Shown here piece after piece: positions 17,988 through 26,375 of a stretch of 64,000 bases of DNA; position 1 is the first letter of the stretch, and each line of letters opens with the position of its first letter. The DNA comes from JASHUC01 sp963849095 (GTDB taxonomy: Bacteria; Pseudomonadota; Gammaproteobacteria; Steroidobacterales; Steroidobacteraceae). The notes below the pieces were generated by a model, which was not told the DNA's origin, made no database searches, and saw only the letters and a list, made by a program, of their open reading frames with translations. Both the position numbers and the translations under genes were made by a program. The stretch spans positions 124,001-188,000 of the forward strand of contig CAWKGA010000007.1 in the NCBI GenBank assembly GCA_963849095.1, given 5' to 3'.

Positions 17988-18134
17988 ATGCGATTTTCAG
18001 GTGTCGCCGCGTCCGCGACGAGGCCGGAGCTGGCCACTCGAAGCTCGTATGTCATTGCGCTGACAGGTGAAATTCTCTACTCGCACACGCTGGGCGTCGT
18101 CGAGGAATACGTGTCCGAGCACCCGAAGTCGTAG
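17988..18134 (+). CDS. Small ORF of 48 codons with a strong ribosome-binding site
   Basis: An ATG at 17988 is preceded by AAAAAAAGGAGAACTCC, an unusually good Shine-Dalgarno for this region, and opens a 48-codon frame ending in TAG at 18134. The predicted protein runs MRFSGVAASATRPELATRSS to GVVEEYVSEHPKS; I recognise no domain and no clear signal peptide. It lies in the 325-base interval between the cytochrome gene and the CFA-synthase-like gene. It could be a real small protein, or a leader whose translation affects the downstream gene. The rest of that interval shows only a 6-bp hairpin at 18160-18178. Confidence 0.45.
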   Translation: MRFSGVAASATRPELATRSSYVIALTGEILYSHTLGVVEEYVSEHPKS

Positions 18135-18159
18135 CGGCCTGCCCCTGACTCCGCGTATG

Positions 18160-18178
18160 GCCCCAGGTAGCATGGGGC
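18160..18178 (+). other. Short hairpin upstream of the CFA-synthase-like gene
   Basis: GCCCCA (18160-18165) pairs with TGGGGC (18173-18178) around a 7-base loop, between the small ORF and the GTG start at 18216. No T-run follows. It could mark the end of the small-ORF message, but the stem is short. Confidence 0.25.
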
Positions 18179-18215
18179 AAAGCTCAACCGATCGATCGAC
18201 CGTCGAGGTGTTTCC

Positions 18216-19511
18216 GTGAACGCAGTGGAGGAGAGCCCTAGGTCTGCGCAGGGGCGTGCGGCAGCCGCCGAGCCGGCGGGCGCATCCGCGCAGCAGGAGC
18301 CGGTGAGAGTGTCTGCGCCCGAGCCCGTCTCCGGGGGCGCGAAGTTGCTGCGCAAGCTTCTCGAGTTCTTCGGGAATCCGCCCGTGGCGCTCGTCTTGTG
18401 GGATGGGGTGCGTGTGGTGCCTCCCGGGGTGCGGCCGGTCGCGACCGTCCGTATCGCGGACCGCGGCGCGCTATTTGAGCTGATGCGCGACCCTCAGGTG
18501 CGCTTCGGCGATCTCTACAGCGAGGGCCGCATCGATATCGAGGGAGACATCGTGCAGCTCGTGTCCGCCGCCTACAACGCCTCGGCGCAATCCGGCGGCC
18601 GGTCGGTGTTTCGAGCCCTCTCGCGCCTGTTGCACAGGCCGAAAGTCAACTCGATCGTGGGCTCGCGGGAGAACATTCACCACCACTACGACATCGGCAA
18701 CGAGTTCTACACGCTCTGGCTGGGCCGGACCATGGCCTACACCTGCGCGTACTACCCGACTGCCGTCTCGACGCTCGATGAGGCGCAGACGGCCAAGATG
18801 GATCATGTGTGCCGGAAGCTGCGGCTGCGTCCGGGCGAGACGGTGGTCGAGGCGGGGTTCGGCTGGGGCGCCCTCGCGCTTCACATGGCGCGCCACTACG
18901 GTGTGAAGGTCCGGGCGTTCAATATCTCTCACGAGCAGGTGCGGTTCGCCCGGGAGCGCGCCGAGGCCGAGGGGCTCTCCCGGCAGGTCGAGTACGTGGA
19001 GGACGACTACCGCAACATCTCCGGGCACTACGACGCGTTCGTGTCCGTCGGGATGCTGGAGCACGTGGGCGTCGAGAACTATCAGGCTCTCGGCGGCGTC
19101 GCCCGCCGTTCGCTCGGGAGCAACGGCCGCGGCCTCATTCACTCCATCGGACGAAACTATCCGGGACTGCTCCACCCCTGGATCGAGCGCCGCATCTTTC
19201 CTGGGGCCAATCCTCCGTCGCTCTCGCAGATGATGCAGATCTTCGAGCCCTGGGATCTCTCCATCCTCGACGTGGAGAACCTGCGGCTGCATTACGCGCG
19301 GACCCTGACGCATTGGCTCGAGCTGTACGAGGCCAACGTCGAGCGCGTGAGGACTCTGTTCGACGAGAAGTTCGTCCGCATGTGGCGGCTCTATCTCGCG
19401 GGGTCGATCGCCGCCTTCGCGACCGGGACGCTGCAGCTGTTCCAGGTCGTCTTTGCCCCGCGCGACAACCACGACATTCCGTTGACACGCGCCTACCTGT
19501 ATCCGGGCTGA
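18216..19511 (+). CDS. SAM-dependent methyltransferase, cyclopropane-fatty-acid synthase family
   Basis: This 431-aa protein is a CFA-synthase-type methyltransferase acting on unsaturated acyl chains of membrane phospholipids. The N-terminal domain (about 40-135) is followed by HHHYDIGNEFYTLWLGRTMA, the family hallmark, then TCAYYP and the SAM site VVEAGFGWGALALHMARHYG. SVGMLEHVGVENY and ERRIFPGANPPSLSQM follow in typical order. Length and order fit CFA or related mycolic-type methyltransferases. GTG is taken as the start. The next gene, 13 bases on, encodes a FAD-dependent reductase-like protein, which raises the possibility that the product is a methylated or otherwise modified fatty acid rather than a plain cyclopropane. 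Confidence 0.92.
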   Translation: MNAVEESPRSAQGRAAAAEPAGASAQQEPVRVSAPEPVSGGAKLLRKLLEFFGNPPVALVLWDGVRVVPPGVRPVATVRIADRGALFELMRDPQVRFGDLYSEGRIDIEGDIVQLVSAAYNASAQSGGRSVFRALSRLLHRPKVNSIVGSRENIHHHYDIGNEFYTLWLGRTMAYTCAYYPTAVSTLDEAQTAKMDHVCRKLRLRPGETVVEAGFGWGALALHMARHYGVKVRAFNISHEQVRFARERAEAEGLSRQVEYVEDDYRNISGHYDAFVSVGMLEHVGVENYQALGGVARRSLGSNGRGLIHSIGRNYPGLLHPWIERRIFPGANPPSLSQMMQIFEPWDLSILDVENLRLHYARTLTHWLELYEANVERVRTLFDEKFVRMWRLYLAGSIAAFATGTLQLFQVVFAPRDNHDIPLTRAYLYPG

Positions 19512-19524
19512 CCGAGAGCCGGCC

Positions 19525-20502
19525 GTGAAGCTGTGGGACGTGGTGGTCGTCGGCGGAGGCCCTGCAGGCTCGTCCGCCGCCTGGAAGTTGAAGCAAGCGG
19601 GTGCGGACGTCCTCGTGCTGGACAAGGAGCGCTTCCCGAGGCTGAAACTGTGCGCCGGGTGGATCACTCCCGACGTCGTGCGCGACCTGGAGATGAATCC
19701 GGCGGACTACCCGCACCGCTTCCTCACCTTCGAGCGCCTGCACGCTCATCTGAAGGGGCTGCACTTGCGGCTCGGATGCATCCAGCACTCGATCCGCCGC
19801 TTCGAGTTCGACGCCTGGCTGCTCGAGCGCTCCGGCGCTCCCGTCGAGCAGCACACGGTGCGCACCATCCGCCGGGAGTCCGGCGGCTATTCGATCGACG
19901 ACGCCTATCGCTGCCGGTACTTGATCGGCGCCGGCGGCACCCGCTGCCCCGTCTACCGCACCTTCTTTCGCGAGGCCAATCCGCGCGCGAGCGAGCTGCA
20001 AACGGTGACGCTCGAGCACGAATTCGCCTACGACTGGCAGGACCCCGACTGCCACCTGTGGTTCTTCGAGCATGGGTTGCCCGGCTATTCCTGGTACGTG
20101 CCCAAGGCGAACGGCTGGCTCAACATCGGCGTCGGCGGCATGGCCGAGCGCATCAAGCGCCGGGGCCAGGACATCAAGCAGCACTGGACGACGCTCACGC
20201 ACTACCTGGATCGAAGGCTCACCCGAGGCGCATCCTACGAGCCCACGGGCTATAGTTATTACCTGCGCGGGAACGTGGATGTCGTGCGCATCGAGGATGC
20301 GATCATCGCCGGCGATGCCGCGGGGCTCGCGACGCGCGACATGTGCGAGGGTATCGGCCCCGCGGTGCGCAGCGGCATTCGCGCGGCGCAGGCGATTCTC
20401 GGGAAGGCCGAGTATCGGCTCGGCGATGTGACCGGCGCGAGCCTGGGGGGCGGTGTCGCGAGCCGCCTCCTCGACTGGGCCTTCACCCGCGGGGCCGCAT
20501 GA
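19525..20502 (+). CDS. FAD-dependent oxidoreductase, geranylgeranyl-reductase-like
   Basis: This 325-aa flavoprotein opens with a Rossmann motif, VVVVGGGPAGSSAAWKLKQA, followed by LDKERFPRLKLCAGWITP, as in geranylgeranyl reductase and related p-hydroxybenzoate-hydroxylase-fold enzymes. The second FAD motif is AIIAGDAAGLATRDMCEGIG near residue 255. It is shorter than plant or archaeal geranylgeranyl reductases (about 390-450 aa). The start is GTG, 13 bases after the CFA-synthase-like gene, so the two probably work on the same lipid. A double-bond reduction on a lipid or isoprenoid is the most likely reaction, but the substrate is not shown by the sequence. Confidence 0.85.
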   Translation: MKLWDVVVVGGGPAGSSAAWKLKQAGADVLVLDKERFPRLKLCAGWITPDVVRDLEMNPADYPHRFLTFERLHAHLKGLHLRLGCIQHSIRRFEFDAWLLERSGAPVEQHTVRTIRRESGGYSIDDAYRCRYLIGAGGTRCPVYRTFFREANPRASELQTVTLEHEFAYDWQDPDCHLWFFEHGLPGYSWYVPKANGWLNIGVGGMAERIKRRGQDIKQHWTTLTHYLDRRLTRGASYEPTGYSYYLRGNVDVVRIEDAIIAGDAAGLATRDMCEGIGPAVRSGIRAAQAILGKAEYRLGDVTGASLGGGVASRLLDWAFTRGAA

Positions 20503-20551
20503 GGCCAGGTGCCCAGGTGATTGGCGAGGTTCATGAGACCCTGGAGGTGAC

Positions 20552-21379
20552 ATGACGACCGAGAAGCCCATCGTATGGGGCGCAGCGGTGGCCGTCGTGG
20601 TGGTGGCCGGCGCGCTGTACTACTACTACGGTTACGCGCGTCACAAGGTGCAGGTCGCGGCGGCGCCGCCCCACACCCAGCAGGCGCCGCCCGCGGTGAA
20701 CGGGCCTGCCATCGAGCATCCCGTGCCGCCGAACGGCGCCGCTGGCGCCTCCCAGCCGCCGCTCCCGGCGCTCAACGACAGCGACGCAGCCATGCGGAGC
20801 GCGCTCACGGGACTCTCGGGGCCGCTCGCGAAGCTTCTCGTTCCGCAGAACTTCATCCGCCACGCCGTGGCGACCGTTGACAATCTGCCGCGCAAGAAAG
20901 TGGCCGTCGGGCTGCGCCCGGTCGTGCCCGCTTCGGGGAGCTTCGCGGTCGCCGGCACCCCCGGCCACATCACGCTCGACCCCCGCAACTACCAGCGCTA
21001 CGGGCCCTTCGTCGATGCGGTGAAATCCATCGACGCAAAGCAGATCGTCTCGGTCTATTTCCACTTCTATCCGCTCTTCCAGCAGGCCTACGAGGATCTC
21101 GGCTATCCGACCGAGTACTTCAACGACCGGGTGATCGAGGTGATCGACCATCTGCTCGATACGCCGGACCCACAAGGGCCGATCGAGCTCACGCAGCCGA
21201 ACGTGATGTACCAGTACGCCGATCCGAAGCTCGAGGCGCTCTCGGCCGGCCAGAAGACGCTGATCCGCATGGGCAGCGCGAATGCCGGCATCCTCAAGGA
21301 CAAGCTCCGGGAGATCCGGCAGCTGCTCGCCACGCACGCCACCGCGACGGCTCGTCCGCCACCCACCCCTGCGAATTGA
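20552..21379 (+). CDS. DUF3014 domain-containing membrane-anchored protein
   Basis: This 275-aa protein has one N-terminal TM segment (IVWGAAVAVVVVAGALYYYY, residues 7-26), a Pro/Ala/Gln-rich linker to about residue 70, and a globular periplasmic domain (75-262) matching DUF3014: the order LVPQNFIRHAVATVDNLPR, then NYQRYGPFVDAV, then FHFYPLFQQAYEDLGYP is characteristic. The function of the family is unknown. It sits 49 bases after the FAD-reductase gene and 19 bases before a PH-SHOCT gene, all on one strand, so an operon is likely. Confidence 0.87.
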   Translation: MTTEKPIVWGAAVAVVVVAGALYYYYGYARHKVQVAAAPPHTQQAPPAVNGPAIEHPVPPNGAAGASQPPLPALNDSDAAMRSALTGLSGPLAKLLVPQNFIRHAVATVDNLPRKKVAVGLRPVVPASGSFAVAGTPGHITLDPRNYQRYGPFVDAVKSIDAKQIVSVYFHFYPLFQQAYEDLGYPTEYFNDRVIEVIDHLLDTPDPQGPIELTQPNVMYQYADPKLEALSAGQKTLIRMGSANAGILKDKLREIRQLLATHATATARPPPTPAN

Positions 21380-21398
21380 GGGTTTCGAACGCGCCGTC

Positions 21399-22019
21399 AT
21401 GAGCTCCGAGCCGCAACAGGACGAAACGGGCTTGCGGCGCGCCCTCGCGGATCTGCGCTCGATCCTGATCCCCTCCGAGACGCTGGAGGCATGGGCCGTC
21501 CAGCGGCGCCTCTTCGCCCCGACCCACCGGCGCCTGCTCATTGCCGCAACGAGCGGACGGCTCGTCTGGATCACCCGCAGGCTCCTCGGCGGCTTCGATG
21601 TCGCGAACATCCGCTGGCAGGATCTGGAGGATGTGACGCTGCGCGTGGGGATCTTCAGCGCGGAACTGCTCGTGCGCGCGGGCGCATCGACCGACCTCGC
21701 GTCCGAGGGCGCGGTGGGCACGCGCCTGTATCCATTCAGCGGCCTGCGCAAGGCGCAGGCCCAGGCGGTGTACCGGATCTGCCAGGCGCAGGATCAAGCC
21801 TGGCGCGAGAAGCGCCGCGTGCGCGAGCTCGAGGAGCTGCGTGCCCGCTCCGGCGGATTTCAGATCGCCGGCGGCGCGCCGGCGCCCGGCGGTCCGCCGG
21901 CCGCATCCGAGCCCGATGCGGCGCGGCGGCTCCAGGAGGCCAAGAAGCTCCTCGATGACCGCCTGATCAACGACTCGGAGTACGAGGCGATCAAGGCGCG
22001 TATCCTGTCCGGCGCCTGA
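21399..22019 (+). CDS. PH-like and SHOCT domain protein
   Basis: This 206-aa protein starts at ATG 21399 and has a bacterial PH-like domain (about 15-130; AWAVQRRLFAPTHRRLLIAA, then RLVWITRRLLGGFDVANIRW) followed by a flexible Gly/Pro/Ala segment and a C-terminal SHOCT motif: DAARRLQEAKKLLDDRLIND, then SEYEAIKARILSG. SHOCT motifs are short helical hairpins linked to oligomerisation. No signal peptide or TM helix is evident, so a cytoplasmic role is expected. It follows the DUF3014 gene by 19 bases. The biochemical function is unknown. Confidence 0.8.
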   Translation: MSSEPQQDETGLRRALADLRSILIPSETLEAWAVQRRLFAPTHRRLLIAATSGRLVWITRRLLGGFDVANIRWQDLEDVTLRVGIFSAELLVRAGASTDLASEGAVGTRLYPFSGLRKAQAQAVYRICQAQDQAWREKRRVRELEELRARSGGFQIAGGAPAPGGPPAASEPDAARRLQEAKKLLDDRLINDSEYEAIKARILSGA

Positions 22020-22049
22020 CCGCATCCCCCCTACTCAAGAGCAAGAATC

Positions 22050-22478
22050 ATGACGCCCGATGTGCAACCCGCCGCCGCTCGCGTGAGATCGCGGGTGGAC
22101 CTCGAGGCCTATCTCAATCACTTCAACAACAAGGAGTACGAGCGGCAGATCGCCTATTACGCCCCGGACGTGAGGTACAAGGTCGGCACGCTGACGCTCG
22201 GGAGCCCGAGTGAGATCGCCGAGTTCTACGCGGACTTCCACCAGCACTGCAAGGAGCGAGTTGAGATCGCGCAGTTCGCGCTGCAGGGAGATGTGTGCGG
22301 CGTCGTGATGCCGTCGTGGTTCGAGCCGTTCCGCGACTACCGCAAGCACGGGCTCAACTTCGAGGCCGGCAAGCCCGTCGCGTTCGTGAGCTTCATCTTC
22401 TACACGCTCAGCGAAGGCAAGATCCGGCGCATCCGGGTTGCCCGCTACGCGGGCGCGGCGAGCGACTTGGAGGACTAA
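22050..22478 (+). CDS. NTF2-like / SnoaL-like protein
   Basis: This 142-aa protein has the cone-shaped NTF2/SnoaL fold pattern: helix VDLEAYLNHFNNKEYERQIA, strand YAPDVRYKVGTLTLG, helix SEIAEFYADFHQHCKERVEI, then strands ending in GKIRRIRVARY. Such small proteins are often isomerases, dehydratases or hydrolases acting on polyketide-like or aromatic/steroid intermediates. It is the first gene of a run of same-strand catabolic-type genes (amidohydrolase, FolD, MBL, SDR, P450, SDR), which supports a metabolic role. The substrate cannot be told from the sequence. Confidence 0.82.
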   Translation: MTPDVQPAAARVRSRVDLEAYLNHFNNKEYERQIAYYAPDVRYKVGTLTLGSPSEIAEFYADFHQHCKERVEIAQFALQGDVCGVVMPSWFEPFRDYRKHGLNFEAGKPVAFVSFIFYTLSEGKIRRIRVARYAGAASDLED

Positions 22479-22589
22479 AGCGGGCGTCACCGCGGTCCGC
22501 CGTGCAGCCGGGGTCCGCCGGCGTGTGGCTCCATTCCCCGCGCCGGGTGTATCGTGGCGCCTTTCCGCGAAGGCAAGAGGGGCGCCGCC

Positions 22590-23618
22590 ATGGCCGCAAA
22601 GTTTCGCAAGATCGCCACCGAGGAGGCTTTCTCCATCCCGGAGGTGGCGCAGGAGCTCCAGAAGGTCGCGCGCGCTCCCGGTGACAGCGCCGACCTGCCC
22701 CTGGTGAGAGGGATCTACGACGCCGAGCCCGGCTACGGGAGCATGAAGTTCCTCGACGGTCTGCTCGACATCGAAGGCAAGCGCCTCCGGGAGATGGACG
22801 AGTACGGTGTCGACATGCACCTGCTCTCCCTCACCGCGCCCGGCGTACAGATGTTCGACGCGGACACGGCCTCAGAGCTCGCGACGCTCGCCAACGATCG
22901 GCTGGCCGAGGTGATCTCCCGGCACCCCAAGCGGTTCGCCGGGCTCGCGACCTTCGCGCCGCAGTCTCCCAAGCGTGCCGTCAAGGAGATGGAGCGCGCC
23001 ATCCGAAAGTTGAGGCTGAACGGCTTCATCGTCAACTCGCACACGAACAACGAATACTTCGACGATCCGAAGTTCTGGCCCATCCTCGAGGCAGCCGAGG
23101 CCCTCGACCGCTGCATCTACATCCATCCGCGCGGGCCCTCGGAGGGCTTGAAGGGGCCGCTGCGGGACTACGGGATGGATTCCGCGATGTGGGCCTACGG
23201 CGTGGAGGTGGGCACGCACGCGGTGCGGATGATGGCCGGCGGCGTGTTCGACCGCTTTCCGAAGCTCAAGATCTGCATCGGCCACATGGGCGAGGCGGTG
23301 CATTTCTGGATCTGGCGCGTCACCTTCATGAACAGCCGGTCGCAGGTCATGGGCCGGGCGCCGAAGACGCAGCTCACGATGGAGGAGTACTTCAGGCGCA
23401 ACTTCGTCATCACGACGAGCGGAGTCGAGGATCCTCTCGCGCTCGAGTACTCCGTCAAGAAGCTCGGCGCGGATAATGTGCTGTGGGCGATCGACTACCC
23501 CTACCAGCCGACCGCCCCCGCCGTGGCGTTCATGGATGCCGCCCCGCTCCCGGATGCGGATAAATCCAAGCTGTATCACCGGAACGCGGAGCGAATTTTC
23601 CATATCGAGCCGGCGTGA
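22590..23618 (+). CDS. Amidohydrolase-family protein (gamma-resorcylate/ACMS decarboxylase-like)
   Basis: This 342-aa protein falls in the ACMSD/gamma-resorcylate decarboxylase branch of the amidohydrolase superfamily. Metal-site motifs are visible: the early IATEEAFSIP (E in place of the HxH of other branches), CIYIHPRG near residue 175, KICIGHMGEAVHFW near 225-240 and WAIDYPYQP near 300. Members perform non-oxidative decarboxylation of hydroxybenzoates or hydrolyse cyclic substrates. ATG 22590 was chosen because it precedes the conserved KFRKIATEEAF; a GTG/ATG further up lacks support. The stop codon lies in the first unit of an 18-base tandem repeat. Confidence 0.88.
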   Translation: MAAKFRKIATEEAFSIPEVAQELQKVARAPGDSADLPLVRGIYDAEPGYGSMKFLDGLLDIEGKRLREMDEYGVDMHLLSLTAPGVQMFDADTASELATLANDRLAEVISRHPKRFAGLATFAPQSPKRAVKEMERAIRKLRLNGFIVNSHTNNEYFDDPKFWPILEAAEALDRCIYIHPRGPSEGLKGPLRDYGMDSAMWAYGVEVGTHAVRMMAGGVFDRFPKLKICIGHMGEAVHFWIWRVTFMNSRSQVMGRAPKTQLTMEEYFRRNFVITTSGVEDPLALEYSVKKLGADNVLWAIDYPYQPTAPAVAFMDAAPLPDADKSKLYHRNAERIFHIEPA

Positions 23619-23665
23619 CGACCCGGGCTGGCGTGATACCCCCAGCTGGCGTGACGGCCCGTAAC
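23612..23665 (+). repeat. Three imperfect 18-bp tandem units
   Basis: GGCGTGA recurs at 23612, 23630 and 23648, exactly 18 bases apart, with CCC at a fixed offset in each unit and CT at the end of the first two. The first unit contains the amidohydrolase stop codon. The array may be slippage-derived; no function is evident. Confidence 0.6.
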
Positions 23666-23762
23666 ACCTCGGCCCCGCGGCGCGCGGACGGCTATCCCGC
23701 CCGCCGATAGCTGCGATTGCGACTATTGATTTCCACGGGAGGCCTCGTCCGAGCTATCGTAG

Positions 23763-23780
23763 CCCCAAGCCATATTGGGG
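23763..23780 (+). other. Hairpin just upstream of folD
   Basis: CCCCAA (23763-23768) pairs with TTGGGG (23775-23780) around the loop GCCATA, ending 13 bases before the folD ATG and next to the purine-rich GGAAGCA that should be its ribosome site. It could modulate initiation. The stem is only 6 bp. Confidence 0.3.
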
Positions 23781-23793
23781 GCCGGAAGCAAGT

Positions 23794-24681
23794 ATGACCG
23801 CGAGAATCATCGACGGGAAGGCGATCGCGAAGGAGATCCGCGCGGAGATCAAGCAGCGGGTCGAGCAGATGGTCGCCCGCCATGGCATCCGGCCCGGGCT
23901 CGCGGTGATCCTGGTGGGGAAGGATCCCGCATCCGAGGTGTATGTGCGGGGCAAGATTGCCGACTGCAAGGAGGTCGGCATTGAGTCCGAGCTCATCGAG
24001 CTGCCCGTGGAGGTCACCCAGGCCGAGCTGCTCCGCCGGATCGACGCGTTGAATGCCGACGCGGCGGTTCACGGCGTACTCGTCCAGCTGCCCCTGCCGG
24101 ACCATATCGAGATGCGCAGCGTCCTCGAGCGGATCTCGATCGAGAAGGACGTCGACGGCTTTCATCTCTACAACGTCGGCGGCCTGATCACGGGGGATAC
24201 CATCTTCCCGCCGTGCACGCCGTTCGGCGTGCAGAGGCTCCTGGACCACGAGGGCATCGATGTCGAGGGGCGCAACGTCGTCGTGGTCGGCGCGAGCAAC
24301 ATCGTCGGCAAGCCGCTCGCGGTCATGCTGATGCAGAAGGACGCGACCGTCTGCATCTGTCACAAGAAGACGCGCGATCTCGCCCAGTTCACGATCCTCG
24401 CCGACATCCTGGTCGTCGCGGCGGGCGTTCCGGGGCTGATCGTTCCGCAGATGATCCGCACCGGCACGGTGGTCATCGATGTCGGCATCAACCGCTTGCC
24501 AGACGGCCGTATCACGGGGGATGTCGACTTCGAGGGCGTGCGGCAGAAGGCGTCCTACATCACGCCTGTCCCGGGCGGTGTCGGCCCGATGACCCGGGCG
24601 ATGCTGCTGCACAACACCATCCTCTCGGCCGAGCGCACCCTCGGTGAGCGGCCGAAGAGCTTCAAGCTGAGCGCTCTGTAG
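23794..24681 (+). CDS. folD: Bifunctional methylenetetrahydrofolate dehydrogenase/methenyltetrahydrofolate cyclohydrolase
   Basis: This 295-aa cytoplasmic enzyme interconverts 5,10-methylene-, 5,10-methenyl- and 10-formyl-tetrahydrofolate using NADP. Signature blocks are YVRGKIADCKEVGIESE, VQLPLPDHIE, DVDGFHLYNVGGL with PCTPFGVQRLL, the cofactor loop VVVGASNIVGKP, and PVPGGVGPMTRAMLLHN. The catalytic lysine is in the YVRGK segment. The location is notable: it is not beside housekeeping folate genes but between an amidohydrolase and an MBL/SDR/P450 group, so it may be a pathway-dedicated copy. Whether a second folD exists in the genome cannot be seen here. Confidence 0.96.
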   Translation: MTARIIDGKAIAKEIRAEIKQRVEQMVARHGIRPGLAVILVGKDPASEVYVRGKIADCKEVGIESELIELPVEVTQAELLRRIDALNADAAVHGVLVQLPLPDHIEMRSVLERISIEKDVDGFHLYNVGGLITGDTIFPPCTPFGVQRLLDHEGIDVEGRNVVVVGASNIVGKPLAVMLMQKDATVCICHKKTRDLAQFTILADILVVAAGVPGLIVPQMIRTGTVVIDVGINRLPDGRITGDVDFEGVRQKASYITPVPGGVGPMTRAMLLHNTILSAERTLGERPKSFKLSAL

Positions 24682-24718
24682 CTCGAGCGAGCGCGGCGGA
24701 AAAAAATCGGGAGCCATC

Positions 24719-25597
24719 ATGGCAGCGAAGCACGTGAAGCACTGGCAGATCGGCGACGTGAAGGTCGCCCGCATCGTCGAGGTGAACGCCTTCGAGGACG
24801 ACATGAAGATGCTCCTCAAGGAGGGCACGCCCGAGTTCGTGCAGAGTTTCAAGTGGCTGCGGCCGCACTTCGCGACGCCCGCGGGCAAGATGCTCATCTC
24901 CTTCCAGTGCTTCGTGCTCGCCTCGCGCGACCGCCGCGTGATGATCGACACGTGCATCGGGAACGACCGCAAGCGGGAGTTCGAGGTCTTCTGCAATCTC
25001 AAGACCTCGTTTCTCGAAGACCTCGCCACCGCCGGCTTTCCGGCGAGCTCCATCAACACGGTGCTGTGCACTCACCTTCACTTCGATCACGTCGGGTGGA
25101 ACACGCGGCTCGTCGAGGGCCGCTGGGTCCCGACCTTTCCCGGCGCGCGGTACCTCTTCGGCAAGCGCGAATGGGAGCACTGGCAGCACCTCGAGCGCAC
25201 CGGCGGCTATCACGACTTGACCCATATGGAGGACTCCATCCGGCCGATTCTCGATGCGAAGCTCGCGGACTTCGTGGGCTCCGATCACCGCATCACCGAT
25301 GAGGTCTGGCTCGAGCCGAGCCCCGGCCACACGCCGGGCCACGTGAGCGTGCACATCTCCTCGCGCGGGCAGGAGGCGGTGATCACGGGCGATATGATTC
25401 ACCACCCCGTGCAGCTTGCCGTGCCGGACCTGCACGGCAACTTCGACATGGACAAGGAGCAGGCTGCGCGCACGCGCCGCGCGTTCATCGAGCGCTACCA
25501 GGACCGCAAGGCGCTCCTCATCGGCAGTCATTTCTGCGATCCCACGTCGGGCTGGATCGTCCGCGACGGTGAGGCCTGGAAGCTCGCGGTCGAGTGA
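24719..25597 (+). CDS. MBL-fold metallo-hydrolase
   Basis: This 292-aa protein has the metallo-beta-lactamase fold with the metal motif CTHLHFDHVGW (HxHxDH) near residue 117, later histidines in SPGHTPGHVSV and an acidic ligand in VITGDMIHHP, and a final GSHFCDPTSG. This group includes lactonases and thioesterases or esterases of catabolic pathways. A purine-rich GGAAAAAAATCGGGAG lies just before the ATG. It is 37 bases downstream of folD and 13 bases upstream of an SDR gene, so it is probably part of the same transcript. The true substrate is unknown; a lactone or thioester is a reasonable guess. Confidence 0.88.
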   Translation: MAAKHVKHWQIGDVKVARIVEVNAFEDDMKMLLKEGTPEFVQSFKWLRPHFATPAGKMLISFQCFVLASRDRRVMIDTCIGNDRKREFEVFCNLKTSFLEDLATAGFPASSINTVLCTHLHFDHVGWNTRLVEGRWVPTFPGARYLFGKREWEHWQHLERTGGYHDLTHMEDSIRPILDAKLADFVGSDHRITDEVWLEPSPGHTPGHVSVHISSRGQEAVITGDMIHHPVQLAVPDLHGNFDMDKEQAARTRRAFIERYQDRKALLIGSHFCDPTSGWIVRDGEAWKLAVE

Positions 25598-25610
25598 CAC
25601 GGTGGTGGCG

Positions 25611-26366
25611 ATGACGCACGATCTTGCGGGCCAGGCCGTCCTCGTCACGGGCGCGGGCCGCGGCCTCGGGCGCTCGGTCGCGGAGAAGCTGGCGAGCCTC
25701 GGCGCGGTGGTCGGCGTCGTCGACATCGATGCCGCCGCCTGCCGCAGCACGGCCGATGCCATTCGCGGCGCCGGCGGGACCGCGCTCGCGCATGCGGCCG
25801 ACGTGGCCGACCGTGCGGCGTTCGCGGCCGCCGCCGCGAAGCTCGCGGCGGCGCATGGCCGTATCGATGCGGTGGTCAACAACGCGATGCTGCTCAAGTA
25901 CGAGCCGATCGAGCGCGTCACCGAGGCGGTGCTCGATCGCATGCTCGCGATCGGCATCAAGGGGTCGGTGTGGGGCGCGCAACTGCTGCTCGCGCACATG
26001 GACCCCGAGCGGGGAGGGGCGCTCATCAACATGGCCTCGCCGGTCGCCGAGCGCGGTTATCCCAACACGGCGATCTACAGCCTCGTGAAGGGAGCGCTCG
26101 TCACGCTCACCCGTACCCTGGCGGCGGAGCTCGGGCCGCGGCGAGTGCGCGTCAACGCCGTGGCTCCCGGATCGGTTCCCACGCCGGGAGCGCTCGGGCT
26201 CAACGATCCCGCCGAGTACGAGCGCCGGGCGCGAACCATTCCGCTGCGCCGGCTCGGGCGCGAGGAAGACAATGCCGAGGCCGTCGCCTTTCTGCTGAGT
26301 CCGGCGGCGTCCTTCATCAACGGCGAGATCCTGCACGTGGACGGCGGCATCGCGGCAGCCGGCTGA
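25611..26366 (+). CDS. Short-chain dehydrogenase/reductase
   Basis: This 251-aa SDR has the cofactor motif VTGAGRGLGRSV near residue 12, NNAM, the active-site serine in NMASPV, and the catalytic pair Y-x-x-x-K in YSLVKG. The C-terminal FLLSPAASFINGEILHVDGG is typical of classical SDRs. GTG codons at 25602 and 25605 are alternative starts, but ATG 25611 gives a normal N-terminus. It lies 13 bases after the MBL gene and 9 bases before the P450 gene. It probably oxidises an alcohol intermediate of the pathway encoded here. NAD preference cannot be fixed by eye. Confidence 0.9.
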   Translation: MTHDLAGQAVLVTGAGRGLGRSVAEKLASLGAVVGVVDIDAAACRSTADAIRGAGGTALAHAADVADRAAFAAAAAKLAAAHGRIDAVVNNAMLLKYEPIERVTEAVLDRMLAIGIKGSVWGAQLLLAHMDPERGGALINMASPVAERGYPNTAIYSLVKGALVTLTRTLAAELGPRRVRVNAVAPGSVPTPGALGLNDPAEYERRARTIPLRRLGREEDNAEAVAFLLSPAASFINGEILHVDGGIAAAG

Positions 26367-26375
26367 GGAGAGGGC

